Below, one piece after another: positions 15,948 through 24,581 of a stretch of 64,000 nt of DNA. Each line of letters opens with the position of its first letter. Within the stretch, counting starts at the first letter, position 1. The notes under the pieces were generated by a model. It did no database searches. It worked only from the letters and a program-made list of their open reading frames with translations, and was not told the DNA's origin. Origin of the DNA: Alphaproteobacteria bacterium (GTDB taxonomy: Bacteria; Pseudomonadota; Alphaproteobacteria; Micropepsales; Micropepsaceae). The stretch spans positions 1 through 64,000 of the forward strand of contig JAICHV010000007.1 of NCBI GenBank assembly GCA_025924715.1, read 5' to 3'. A program made the translations under genes and the position numbers.

Positions 15948-17525
15948 ATGCCCAAGGTCCTGATCGCCGATAAATTGTCGCCTGCCGCCGTCGCCATCTT
16001 CAAGGAACGCGGTGTCGAAGCCGATGTGAAGACCGGCCTGTCGAAAGAAGATCTGCTCAAGATCGTCGATCAATATGACGGCATCGCCATCCGCTCGGCC
16101 ACCAAGATCACCGCCGATGTGATCAAAGCCGCCAAGAATTTGAAAGTGGTCGGCCGTGCCGGTATCGGTGTCGACAATGTCGATATCCCCGCCGCCACCG
16201 CCGCCGGCGTTATCGTGATGAACACCCCTTTCGGCAATTCCATCACCACCGCCGAACACGCCATCTCGCTGATGCTGGCGCTGGCACGCGAACTTCCCGC
16301 CGCCAATGCCAGCACCCAGGCGGGCAAATGGGAAAAGAACCGCTTCATGGGCGTGGAGATCACCGGCAAGGTGCTGGGCCTGATCGGCGCCGGCAATATC
16401 GGCTCCATCGTCGCCGACCGCGCCAAAGGCCTGAAGATGCGGGTGGTCGCCTATGATCCCTTCCTGTCGGCCGAACGGGCCGAGGATCTCGGCGTCGAGA
16501 AAGTCGAACTGAACGACCTGCTGGCGCGCGCCGATTTCATCACCTTGCACGTGCCGATGACGCCGGAAACCAAGAACATCCTTTCGGCCGAAGCCCTGGC
16601 CAAGACCAAGAAAGGCGTGCGCATCGTCAATTGCGCCCGCGGCGGCTTGATCGACGAAAAGGCGCTGAAGGACGCAATCGACAGCGGCCATGTCGCGGGC
16701 GCCGCGCTCGACGTCTTCGAAGTCGAACCGGCCAAGGACAATATCCTGTTCAACAATGAAAAAGTGGTGGCGACGCCGCATCTGGGCGCCTCGACCAGCG
16801 AAGCGCAGGAGAATGTCGCGCTGCAGGTGGCCGAGCAGATTTCCGATTACCTGCTCACCGGCGCCATCACCAATGCCCTCAACATGCCGTCGATCTCGGC
16901 GGGCGAGGCCCATAAAGTCCGGCCCTGGATTTCGCTGGCGCAGAATCTGGGCTCCTTTGCCGGCCAACTCACCGGCTCCAGCCTCACCCAGGTCGAGATC
17001 ATCTATGAAGGCACCGCCAGCCAGCTCAACACCCGCGCCTTGACGCAAGCGGCCTTGGCCGGACTGCTCAAGCCGATGCTGTCGGAAGTCAACATGGTGA
17101 ATGCCCCGGTCGTGGCCAAGGAACGCGGCATCAAGGTCAGCGAGACCCGCCGCGACCGCCAAGGCATTTATGAGGGCTATATCAAGATCGTGGTCACCAT
17201 GGGCGACACCACCCGCCGGGTCGCCGGCACGGTGTTCTCGGACGGGCGCCCCCGCCTGATCCAGGTCAAGGACATCAACCTGGATGCCGAGTTCGGTCCC
17301 CATATGCTGTACGTCGTAAACGAGGACAAGCCGGGCTTTATCGGCAAGCTCGGTACGCTTCTGGGCGATGCCAAGGTCAATATCGCCAATTTCACCCTTG
17401 GCCGCAGCGCCCCGGGCCAGGACGCCATCGCCCTGATCGAAGTCGACGGTCAGGTTCCGGACAGTGTGATCGACGCGCTGCACAAGCTGCCGGCGGTGAA
17501 GACGGCCAAGGAACTGGTGTTCTAA
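15948..17525 (+). CDS. serA: D-3-phosphoglycerate dehydrogenase SerA (long form)
   Basis: SerA oxidises 3-phosphoglycerate to 3-phosphohydroxypyruvate, the first step of serine synthesis. The 525-residue product has the NAD-binding glycine motif GLIGAGNIGSIVADRAKG near residue 147, the arginine and glutamate active-site segments (NCARGGLIDEKAL, VFEVEPAKDN), TPHLGASTSEAQENVA with the catalytic His, an intervening domain, and a C-terminal ACT domain (YVVNEDKPGFIGKLGTLLGD) that usually senses serine. The ATG at 15948 has GGAG upstream; the ORF track starts 60 nt early. Confidence 0.95.
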   Translation: MPKVLIADKLSPAAVAIFKERGVEADVKTGLSKEDLLKIVDQYDGIAIRSATKITADVIKAAKNLKVVGRAGIGVDNVDIPAATAAGVIVMNTPFGNSITTAEHAISLMLALARELPAANASTQAGKWEKNRFMGVEITGKVLGLIGAGNIGSIVADRAKGLKMRVVAYDPFLSAERAEDLGVEKVELNDLLARADFITLHVPMTPETKNILSAEALAKTKKGVRIVNCARGGLIDEKALKDAIDSGHVAGAALDVFEVEPAKDNILFNNEKVVATPHLGASTSEAQENVALQVAEQISDYLLTGAITNALNMPSISAGEAHKVRPWISLAQNLGSFAGQLTGSSLTQVEIIYEGTASQLNTRALTQAALAGLLKPMLSEVNMVNAPVVAKERGIKVSETRRDRQGIYEGYIKIVVTMGDTTRRVAGTVFSDGRPRLIQVKDINLDAEFGPHMLYVVNEDKPGFIGKLGTLLGDAKVNIANFTLGRSAPGQDAIALIEVDGQVPDSVIDALHKLPAVKTAKELVF

Positions 17526-17557
17526 GCGCCGCGACCTGCGAGATTGGTACTTATTGG

Positions 17558-17596
17558 GACCCTGATCGGACGAGCGCCGGTCAGGGTCTTTCGTTT
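17558..17596 (+). terminator. Rho-independent terminator after serA
   Basis: GACCCTGATCGG pairs over 12 bp (one G-T) with CCGGTCAGGGTC around a 7-nt loop, followed by TTTCGTTT. It lies 33 nt after the serA stop. Confidence 0.85.
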
Positions 17597-17641
17597 CGGA
17601 CAGCCTGAAATCGTAGGGCGCCGCTGCCGCGGCGCGATGGT

Positions 17642-17929
17642 TTATTTTTGGCTTGAGCGGATCGCGCCATGATGGCGGATCACTTCCCGGACCACGAAAT
17701 TGAAGAATTTCTCCGCGAAATCCGGGTCCAGCCGGGCATCCTGCGCCAGCCGCCTCAGCCGCGCGATCTGCGTCTGCTCGCGCGCCGGATCGGCCGGCGG
17801 CAGATTGTGCAGCGCCTTATACTGACCGACGGCCTGGGTGCATTTGAACCGCTCGGCAAGCAGATGAATCAGCGCGGCGTCGAGATTGTCGATGCTGTCT
17901 CGCAGCCGCAGGAGTTCCGGATCGGTCAC
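17642..17929 (-). CDS. Chorismate mutase, AroQ class
   Basis: A 95-residue single-domain AroQ-fold chorismate mutase, converting chorismate to prephenate for phenylalanine and tyrosine. Conserved elements are LRDSIDNLDAALIHLLAERFKCTQAVGQYK split over residues 8-38, with the active-site Arg and Lys, PPADPAREQTQIARLRRLA, and FNFVVREVIRHH at the end. It is not fused to prephenate dehydratase or DAHP synthase. It stands alone on the minus strand, separated from serA by that gene's terminator. Confidence 0.88.
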   Translation of the reverse strand: MTDPELLRLRDSIDNLDAALIHLLAERFKCTQAVGQYKALHNLPPADPAREQTQIARLRRLAQDARLDPDFAEKFFNFVVREVIRHHGAIRSSQK

Positions 17930-18129
17930 GCGTTTACCCTTGTTCCTCGCCGCCCGTCTCGGGGCATGGGCTAGTTCTAAGCGAAGCCGGCCCCCCCGCC
18001 AAGTTTGCGTCCCCCGGTTACCACGCCGTCATTATTGCCGTTACAGGGCGCAAAAAGCCTGTCTATAGTTTGGCCGACAGGGTGGCAACGGGGCGCATCC
18101 GGCGCAAAAGCCAGGGCGGATCGGGGGAG

Positions 18130-18861
18130 ATGAGGGCAAGGCTTCTGCTGGCGGTTTTGGCGTTGGGCCTTGGTCTGGCCGGCTGTGCCGCGCCCCAAAA
18201 CCAGGAAGCGATCGCCGCCGACGATCCCCTGGAGCCGATGAACCGGCTTTTCTTCGACTTCAACCAGAAACTGGACCGTCACGCCGCCCTGCCGGCAGCG
18301 ACCTTTTACACCAGCACGATGCCGGGGCCGGTGCGAAGCGGCTTGCACAATTTCCTGGGCAATCTTTCAGGGCCGGTCGGGGTCGCCAACAATCTGCTGG
18401 AGGCGCGCTTCGTCAATGCCGGCGCGGAAGCGGCACGTTTCATCATCAATACCACCGTGGGTGCCGCCGGGATCTTCGACGTCGCCACGGATTGGGGCCT
18501 GCCCGATCGCAGCCGCGATTTCGGCGAGACCCTGGGGGTCTATGGCCTGGACCAGGGACCTTATCTGGTGCTGCCGTTCCGCGGCCCCACCGCGCTGCGG
18601 GACCTGGCCGGCAATTATGTCGACGGGTTTTTCTCGCCGCTTTACTACATCCATCTGGAATTCGCCGGAAAGCAGTATGTGGGGCTGCTCAAATCCACCA
18701 TCGGCTCGATCGACAACCGCGCCAACAACATCGTCACCTACCGCGACATCGAGCGCAATTCGGTGGATTTCTACGCCACCATGCGCGACTATTACCGTCA
18801 GCGCCGAGCCCGCCAGGTCGAGGATTTTCCCGTACAGACCGCGGCCCTGCCCGACTTCTAG
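18130..18861 (+). CDS. mlaA: MlaA (VacJ) outer membrane lipoprotein
   Basis: MlaA sits in the outer membrane and removes misplaced phospholipids for return by the Mla system. The 243-residue product has a lipoprotein signal ending in the lipobox LAGC (Cys about residue 19), the family core DDPLEPMNRLFFDFNQKLD, the GPVRSGLHNFLGNLSGPVGVAN segment split near residues 57-80, and RDFGETLGVYGLDQGPYLVLP. The ATG at 18130 gives a proper signal peptide; the tracked start is 20 codons early. It precedes hpnN by 66 nt, so the two are likely co-transcribed as part of hopanoid and lipid traffic. Confidence 0.92.
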   Translation: MRARLLLAVLALGLGLAGCAAPQNQEAIAADDPLEPMNRLFFDFNQKLDRHAALPAATFYTSTMPGPVRSGLHNFLGNLSGPVGVANNLLEARFVNAGAEAARFIINTTVGAAGIFDVATDWGLPDRSRDFGETLGVYGLDQGPYLVLPFRGPTALRDLAGNYVDGFFSPLYYIHLEFAGKQYVGLLKSTIGSIDNRANNIVTYRDIERNSVDFYATMRDYYRQRRARQVEDFPVQTAALPDF

Positions 18862-18927
18862 GCTTTCGTTTCCATGGCCCGGAAAACAGGCTAAAGGCTT
18901 GGACGCATTAGGGGCCCTTAGCCGGCA

Positions 18928-21534
18928 ATGACGTTCATCGAAACCATCGTGAATTTCTGCTGCCGTTTTGCCTGGGCAACCGTGGCCGGGGCCTTGCTGC
19001 TGGCCGGCGCTGCGGGCTGGTTTACCAGCGCCCATTTCGCCATGAACACCGACAGCGAAAAACTGATCTCGGCGGATGTCGGCTGGCGCCAGCGCGAAAT
19101 CCGTTTCGATACCCTGTTTCCGCAGCAAACCAATTTGACCCTGGTGGTGGTCGATGGCGCGACCCCGGAATTGGCGGAATCCGCCGCCGGCGCGCTGTCC
19201 GCCAGATTGGCTGCCAACCCCAAGCTGTTCCCCTCAGTGCGACGTCCCGACGGCGGGGAATTTTTCAATCACAATGGGTTGCTGTTCCTTTCCCTGCCCG
19301 AAGTGCAGCAGACGATGCAGCAATTGTTCAAGGCCCAGCCTTTTCTAGGGGCGCTGGCGGGCGATCCCTCCTTGCGCGGCGTGATGGAGTCCCTCTCCAC
19401 GGCGCTGCTGGGGATCGAAAACGGGCAGGCCCGGCTCGCCGATCTGCAGGCGCCCATGTCGACCTTCGCAGATAGTCTGTCGGCGGCGGCCTCAGGCCGG
19501 ACACAGTTTCTGCCCTGGCGCTCCCTGGTCACCGGCGCAGCCCCTCGCCCTGAGGAAATGCGTCGCTTCATCGAAGTCAAGCCGCGGCTGAATTTCGAGG
19601 CCCTGGAACCGGGCGCTCAGGCCAGCCGCGCCATTCGCGCCCAGGCCCGCGCCCTGGGGCTGGGCCCCGAAGGGGGCGTGCGGATCCGGCTCACCGGCAG
19701 CGTGCCGCTATCGGATGAGGAATTTGGCACTCTGACAGACCGCGTCGGGCTGATGATCGGCGCGATGATGGCAGGCGTACTCGCCACGCTGTGGCTGGCG
19801 CTGCGCTCGGCGCGGGTGATCTTTGCGATTTTGCTGACCCTGATGGCCGGGCTGGCCATCACCATGGCGATCGGGCTTGCCGCGGTCGGAGTCTTCAACA
19901 TCATCTCCATCGCCTTCATCGCCCTGTTCGTGGGGCTGGGCGTGGATTTCGGCATTCAGTTTTCTGTGCGCTATCGCAGCGAACGTTTTCATCAGCCCGA
20001 CCTCTCCAAGGCACTGTGCCATACGGGGCGCAGCGTCGGCGTTCCCTTGGCGCTGGCGGCGGCGGCGACCGCGGCCGGCTTCTTTTCCTTCCTGCCCACC
20101 GAATATACCGGCGTCGCCGAATTGGGTCTGGTCGCCGGTGTCGGCATGATCGTGGCGTTCCTCACCTCCATCACCATGCTGCCCGCGTTGCTGATGCTGC
20201 TGAAGCCCCGCGGCGAAGAGCACGATGTCGGCTTCGCGGCCCTGGCGCCGGTGGATGCTTTCCTCGGCCGTCATCGCCGCGCCGTGCTGCGCGCCGCGGC
20301 GCTGGCCGGGGTCGTTTCCCTGGTGCTGACCACTTTGCTGCGCTTTGATTCCAATCCGCTGGATTTGCGCAGTCCCAAGGTGGAATCGGTTTCCACCTTG
20401 TTCGACCTGATGAAAAATCCGCAGACGTCGCCCAATACCATCGATGTGCCGGCGCCCAACCTGGCACAGGCCGATGCCTTGGCGGCACGGATATCGCGCC
20501 TTCCCCTGGTGGCGCAGGCGCTGACCCTGTCCAGCTTCATTCCGGAAGACCAGGACGCCAAACTGGCGGCCATCGCGGATGCGCAAAGCCTGCTCGACCC
20601 CACGCTCAATCCCTTTGACGTCAAACCGCCGCCTTCCGATGCCGAGCTGGTGGCGAGCTTTCGCGCCACGGCGCAGCGGCTGGACGCTGCCGCGGCCAAG
20701 GATAGCAGCCCGGCCGGCGCGACGGCGCACCGCTTGGCCACGGCCTTGAATGCATTGGCGGCCGGACCTGCCACGAACCGCGCCCATGCGACGCAGGCTT
20801 TTGTGCCGGGACTGAAAGTGCTGCTGCGCCAATTGTCGGATTCCTTGAGTCCGCAGAAAGTGACGCTGGCTTCGCTACCCGCCGACATGAAAAGCGAATG
20901 GATCGCCAAGAACGGCACCGCCCGAATCCAGGTCTTCCCCAAGGACACCAGCAACGATCCCGCCGCCTTGTCCGCCTTCAGCGATCAGGTGCTCGGCGTG
21001 GCGCCGGACGCCACCGGCGCGCCGATCTCGATCCGCGAATCCGGCCGCACCATCGTGCGCGCCTTCATCGAGGCCGGCGTGCTGTCGTTCATCGTCATCA
21101 TCATCCTGTTGTTCGCGGTGCTGCGGCGCAGCGGCGATGTCATGCGCACCCTGGCGCCGCTGGTGCTGGCCGGGCTCTTGACCCTGGCAAGCTGCGTGGT
21201 CCTGCATATGAAGCTGAATTTCGCCAATATTATCGCCCTGCCGCTGCTGATGGGGATCGGCGTCGCCTTCAACATCTATTTCGTGGTCGCCTGGCGTGCG
21301 GGCGCGAAGAATTTCCTGCAGTCCAGCCTGACGCGGGCGGTGCTGTTCTCCGCCCTCACCACGGCCTCGGGCTTCGGCACGTTATGGCTGAGCCAGCATC
21401 CCGGCACCGCCAGCATGGGCGAATTGCTGATGATCTCGCTGGGCTGGACTATCATCACCACCCTGTTCGTCAGTCCGGCCCTGCTCGGTCCGCCGCCGCC
21501 GCGCAAGGAACGCGCGCATGAGAAGCTGATCTAG
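18928..21534 (+). CDS. hpnN: HpnN, hopanoid transporter of the RND/MMPL superfamily
   Basis: HpnN moves hopanoids from the inner to the outer membrane. The 868-residue product has the RND layout: one N-terminal helix, a large periplasmic loop, a block of helices with GVFNIISIAFIALFVGLGVDFGIQF near residue 320 containing charged residues of the proton path, a second periplasmic domain, and a second helix block (NFANIIALPLLMGIGVAFNIYFVVAWRAG). This matches HpnN rather than drug pumps. mlaA precedes it and hpnM converges on it across a palindromic repeat. Confidence 0.92.
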   Translation: MTFIETIVNFCCRFAWATVAGALLLAGAAGWFTSAHFAMNTDSEKLISADVGWRQREIRFDTLFPQQTNLTLVVVDGATPELAESAAGALSARLAANPKLFPSVRRPDGGEFFNHNGLLFLSLPEVQQTMQQLFKAQPFLGALAGDPSLRGVMESLSTALLGIENGQARLADLQAPMSTFADSLSAAASGRTQFLPWRSLVTGAAPRPEEMRRFIEVKPRLNFEALEPGAQASRAIRAQARALGLGPEGGVRIRLTGSVPLSDEEFGTLTDRVGLMIGAMMAGVLATLWLALRSARVIFAILLTLMAGLAITMAIGLAAVGVFNIISIAFIALFVGLGVDFGIQFSVRYRSERFHQPDLSKALCHTGRSVGVPLALAAAATAAGFFSFLPTEYTGVAELGLVAGVGMIVAFLTSITMLPALLMLLKPRGEEHDVGFAALAPVDAFLGRHRRAVLRAAALAGVVSLVLTTLLRFDSNPLDLRSPKVESVSTLFDLMKNPQTSPNTIDVPAPNLAQADALAARISRLPLVAQALTLSSFIPEDQDAKLAAIADAQSLLDPTLNPFDVKPPPSDAELVASFRATAQRLDAAAAKDSSPAGATAHRLATALNALAAGPATNRAHATQAFVPGLKVLLRQLSDSLSPQKVTLASLPADMKSEWIAKNGTARIQVFPKDTSNDPAALSAFSDQVLGVAPDATGAPISIRESGRTIVRAFIEAGVLSFIVIIILLFAVLRRSGDVMRTLAPLVLAGLLTLASCVVLHMKLNFANIIALPLLMGIGVAFNIYFVVAWRAGAKNFLQSSLTRAVLFSALTTASGFGTLWLSQHPGTASMGELLMISLGWTIITTLFVSPALLGPPPPRKERAHEKLI

Positions 21535-21560
21535 CCTGCGACAGGATAGAGCCTATCCCA

Positions 21561-21806
21561 AGATTCCACCCTCCCCTTGAGGGAGGGTCGAGAAATCTTA
21601 GAGCGTCAGCGAGAAGATTTTTCGGGGAGGGGTAAGCGCCGAAACGCACTCTCGCCCCGTCGTTGTCCGGCAGGCGACAGCGTCAAACAGAGAGTTCGCG
21701 AGAAATACTTACCCCTCCCCGAAATTTGCTTCGCAAATTTCGACCCCACTGGGCGCGCTTGGGCGCCCGCCCGTCCTTCGGACCCCTCAAGGGGAGGGTC
21801 AAGTTA
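21561..21806. repeat. Compound palindromic element between hpnN and hpnM
   Basis: About 245 nt with nested inverted repeats. The left end has ACCCTCCC-cttga-GGGAGGGT; CGGGGAGGGGTAAG (21623-21636) is perfectly inverted as CTTACCCCTCCCCG (21708-21721); GAAATTTGC-ttc-GCAAATTTC forms a 9-bp hairpin at 21721-21741; the right end GACCCCTCAAGGGGAGGGTC mirrors the left end. No long frame fits a protein. It may be a MITE-like or REP-like element that also separates two converging genes. Confidence 0.7.
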
Positions 21807-21817
21807 ACCCTAGCTGC

Positions 21818-22402
21818 TCAAGTCAGCATCTGGTCGGCCAGGGCATTGATCTTCTTCGCCAGGCCCTGCGCTCCGCCGCCGCTCAAGCTGGCGGCGAAGT
21901 CGGCGCGTTTTTGCGCCAGGGTGCTGATATTGCCGGCGAGATAGACGTCGATGATTTTCCACACCCCGCCCGCCTGATGCAGGCGATAGTTGAACGCCGT
22001 GCCTGCAAACATGCTCTTGACGTATTTGTCGTTGCCGCGCTGGTTCACCGCCGGATCGACGATGAATTTCTCGCCGTTATAGCTTTCGAAATTGCGGGCG
22101 TAATTTGCGACGGTGAAGCGGCTGAAGGCATCGGTCAGCGCCTTCTGGTCGGCGGCGGGGATCGAGGCCCAGCTGGGGCCGACCGACAGGGCCGTCATCC
22201 CGGGCAGGTCGAAGGTCTGCTCGACCACCGGCTTCAGCTTTTCATACCGGCTCTTGGCGGTGCCGCCGGCCTTCATCGCAGCGGTCAGGCCATCATAAAA
22301 TGTCTGGACGGTGGCGGCGGCGGGGTCGGCGCCCTGGGCGCTCAAGGGGGAAATACCGGCGCCGATCAGGACAAAACCGAGTGCAAAATCTCTACGATTC
22401 AT
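21818..22402 (-). CDS. hpnM: HpnM, MlaC/Ttg2D-like periplasmic lipid carrier
   Basis: A 194-residue exported protein of the toluene-tolerance Ttg2D/MlaC family, in the subgroup found with hopanoid genes (HpnM). It starts with a signal containing an RR pair (MNRRDFALGFVLIGAG) and has VQTFYDGLTAAMKAGG, RYEKLKPVVEQTFDLPGMTALSVG split near residues 52-75, and FNYRLHQAGGVWKIIDVYLAGNIS, the MlaC pattern for a lipid-binding pocket. With mlaA and hpnN nearby it probably ferries hopanoids or phospholipids across the periplasm. Confidence 0.9.
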   Translation of the reverse strand: MNRRDFALGFVLIGAGISPLSAQGADPAAATVQTFYDGLTAAMKAGGTAKSRYEKLKPVVEQTFDLPGMTALSVGPSWASIPAADQKALTDAFSRFTVANYARNFESYNGEKFIVDPAVNQRGNDKYVKSMFAGTAFNYRLHQAGGVWKIIDVYLAGNISTLAQKRADFAASLSGGGAQGLAKKINALADQMLT

Positions 22403-22494
22403 GGAAATGCCTCATCAAATGGAACTTGCCCTCTCACGCTTCAACGCACGAAAGGGCGAATATGCCTCGCAATTCGGGCAGAAATTGGCGCCTG

Positions 22495-23406
22495 CTAGGC
22501 CTCCCGGTCCAGCAGGAAGAGCGGCAAGCCGCTCAGTTCGGGCGAACGGGCGGCATGGGGGCCCAGGGCCGCGATGGCGGCATCGGCGCGGCGGCGCGCT
22601 TCGGCCCGCGCCCCCTCGACGCCCAAGAGCGTCACCAAAGTCGCCTTGCCCATATCGGCATCCTTGCCCACGGCCTTGCCGGTCTTTTCGGCCGTCGAGG
22701 TGACGTCGAGCAGATCGTCGGTGATCTGAAACACCACGCCCATTTCGCGGGCATAGGCCCGCAAACGCATCCGGTCTTGGTCCGAGGCCTGGCCCAGGAT
22801 CGGCCCCGCCTCGCAGGAGAATTCGAACAATTGGCCGGTCTTGAGGCGCTGCAGATTGACAACATCCTCGACACCGAATTTCTCGGTCGCCAGCATGTCG
22901 ATCACCTGGCCGCCGATCATGCCGTCATGGCCGCTGGCCTGGGCCAGCCGCGTTACCAGCGCCACCCGCACCTCGGCGGTGGGATGGGTCTGCAGATCGG
23001 CCAGTATCTCGAATGCCAAAGTCAGCAGGGCGTCGCCCGCCAGCACCGCGGTCATTTCGTCAAAGGCGATATGGGTGGTGGGACGGCCACGGCGCAGCGC
23101 GTCGTCGTCCATGCAGGGCAGATCGTCATGAACCAGCGAATAGGTATGCAGCGTCTCGATCGCGGCGCCGACCCGGAGCGCCCGCGCATCCGGCACCCCG
23201 AAGAGCCGGGCGGCATGCAGGACCAGAAAGGGCCGCAGCCGCTTGCCGCCGGCGAAAATCGCATAGCGCATCGCCTCCTGCACCCGGCCTTGGGGGCCAT
23301 GGGGGCGCGGCAGCACCATTTCCAGCACCGAATCGACGGCCGCCGCGCTGGCTGCGATGGCGCGCGGCAAGGCGGACGATTCGGCCGGCTTGCTGTGTGT
23401 GGTCAT
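22495..23406 (-). CDS. ispA: Farnesyl diphosphate synthase IspA
   Basis: IspA condenses DMAPP with two IPP to farnesyl diphosphate, the precursor of squalene. The 303-residue product has the first aspartate-rich motif HDDLPCMDDDALRRG near residue 95, the second DDLLDVTST near residue 235, GGKRLRPFLVLHAARLFG and KTGQLFEFSCEAG. The ATG at 23406 (MTTHSKPAESS) is chosen by length; the tracked start adds 24 unlikely residues. ispA usually sits between xseB and dxs; here it lies inside the hopanoid region, divergent from ispH. Confidence 0.92.
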   Translation of the reverse strand: MTTHSKPAESSALPRAIAASAAAVDSVLEMVLPRPHGPQGRVQEAMRYAIFAGGKRLRPFLVLHAARLFGVPDARALRVGAAIETLHTYSLVHDDLPCMDDDALRRGRPTTHIAFDEMTAVLAGDALLTLAFEILADLQTHPTAEVRVALVTRLAQASGHDGMIGGQVIDMLATEKFGVEDVVNLQRLKTGQLFEFSCEAGPILGQASDQDRMRLRAYAREMGVVFQITDDLLDVTSTAEKTGKAVGKDADMGKATLVTLLGVEGARAEARRRADAAIAALGPHAARSPELSGLPLFLLDREA

Positions 23407-23652
23407 ATTGAAGGCCCCATTCGCCCGTATGGCCGACCCGCCTAGCGCAAATCCAGCCCCAAGCTTGGTATGCGACAATCTGGTATCCCAAAAACCCGTG
23501 CTGGCAACGGATTTCTCCCGGGCAGCCTAAGGGAACTTGACCACACCGCTTGAGGGGTTGATTTGGGGGGGGCCGATGCGGGAAACTGCAATGCTGCGCT
23601 GCAATCATACCGCCCCTGGAGCGCTCGGGCGGGCGGGGCAGGAAGGGATCTG
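23407..23652. other. Intergenic region between divergent ispA and ispH
   Basis: These 246 nt carry no convincing protein. On the minus strand, ahead of ispA, CCCG and CGGG arms flank about 22 nt and are followed by five T, resembling a weak terminator or attenuator. I considered a structured RNA but could not match one. Promoters for both genes must lie here. Confidence 0.35.
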
Positions 23653-24576
23653 ATGCGTGTTATTCTAGCCCAGCCGCGCGGCTTCTGCGCCGGCGTCGTC
23701 CGAGCCATCGACATCGTCGAAAAGGCGCTCGATAAATATGGCCAGCCCGTCTATGTGCGCCATGAGATCGTCCACAACAGGCATGTGGTCGACGCCCTGA
23801 AAAGCAAAGGCGCCCGCTTTGTCGAGGAATTGCACGAGGTCCCCGAAGGCGCTGTGACCGTGTTCAGCGCCCATGGCGTGCCCCAATCGGTGGTCAAAAA
23901 TGCCCAGGACCGGGGGTTGCCGGTGCTGGATGCCACCTGTCCGCTGGTCTCCAAGGTCCACAACCAGGGCAAGCGCTATGTCACCAAGGGCCGCACCATT
24001 GTCCTGATCGGCCATGCCGGTCATCCCGAAGTGGAAGGCACGATGGGCCAGGTCGGCGCGCCGGTGCATCTGGTACAGAACGAAGCGGATGTCGCCGCCC
24101 TCGACCTGCCCGACAGCACGCCGCTGGCCTATATCACCCAGACCACGCTTTCGATCGACGACACCAAGGAAATCATCCTGGCGCTGAAGCGGCGCTTTTC
24201 CGACATCCTGGGCCCGGAAACCTCCGACATCTGCTACGCGACGCAAAACCGCCAGACCTCGGTGCGGGACCTCGCCAAGGTGGCGGATGTGATCTTGGTG
24301 GTGGGGGCGAAGAATTCCTCCAATTCCAACCGGCTGCGCGAGATCGGCATCGAAGAAGGCATTCCGTCCTATCTGATCGCCGACGGCAGCGAGCTGAAAC
24401 CCGAATGGGTGCGCGGCAAGAAGGTTGTCGGCCTGACCGCCGGCGCCAGCGCCCCGGAAGAACTAGTGCGCCATGTCATCGCCGCGCTGGGCGAAATCGA
24501 AGACGTGGAAGTGGAACAGATGGACGGCAAGAAGGAACATATCGAATTCCGCCTGCCGGCCGAATTGAGGGCATAG
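23653..24576 (+). CDS. ispH: 4-hydroxy-3-methylbut-2-enyl diphosphate reductase IspH
   Basis: IspH is the [4Fe-4S] enzyme that makes IPP and DMAPP in the last step of the MEP pathway. The 307-residue product has the three cluster cysteines in [26 protein letters not shown] and [13 protein letters not shown], plus the catalytic segment [10 protein letters not shown] and the substrate-binding [12 protein letters not shown]. The ATG at 23653 has AGGAAGGG upstream. hpnH follows after 5 nt, so precursor supply and hopanoid side-chain formation are probably in one transcript. Confidence 0.95.
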   Translation: MRVILAQPRGFCAGVVRAIDIVEKALDKYGQPVYVRHEIVHNRHVVDALKSKGARFVEELHEVPEGAVTVFSAHGVPQSVVKNAQDRGLPVLDATCPLVSKVHNQGKRYVTKGRTIVLIGHAGHPEVEGTMGQVGAPVHLVQNEADVAALDLPDSTPLAYITQTTLSIDDTKEIILALKRRFSDILGPETSDICYATQNRQTSVRDLAKVADVILVVGAKNSSNSNRLREIGIEEGIPSYLIADGSELKPEWVRGKKVVGLTAGASAPEELVRHVIAALGEIEDVEVEQMDGKKEHIEFRLPAELRA

Positions 24577-24581
24577 GCATC

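Noticed and set aside
14673-17483. A 936-codon frame antisense to serC and serA
   Set aside because: It mirrors two well-supported genes, has the His/Gly/Gln/Ala-rich composition of antisense GC-rich frames, and contains no recognisable domain.
23457-23570. 6S-like RNA between ispA and ispH
   Set aside because: The ends CCCCAA and TTGGGG pair, but the following bases do not continue a long rod-like stem.
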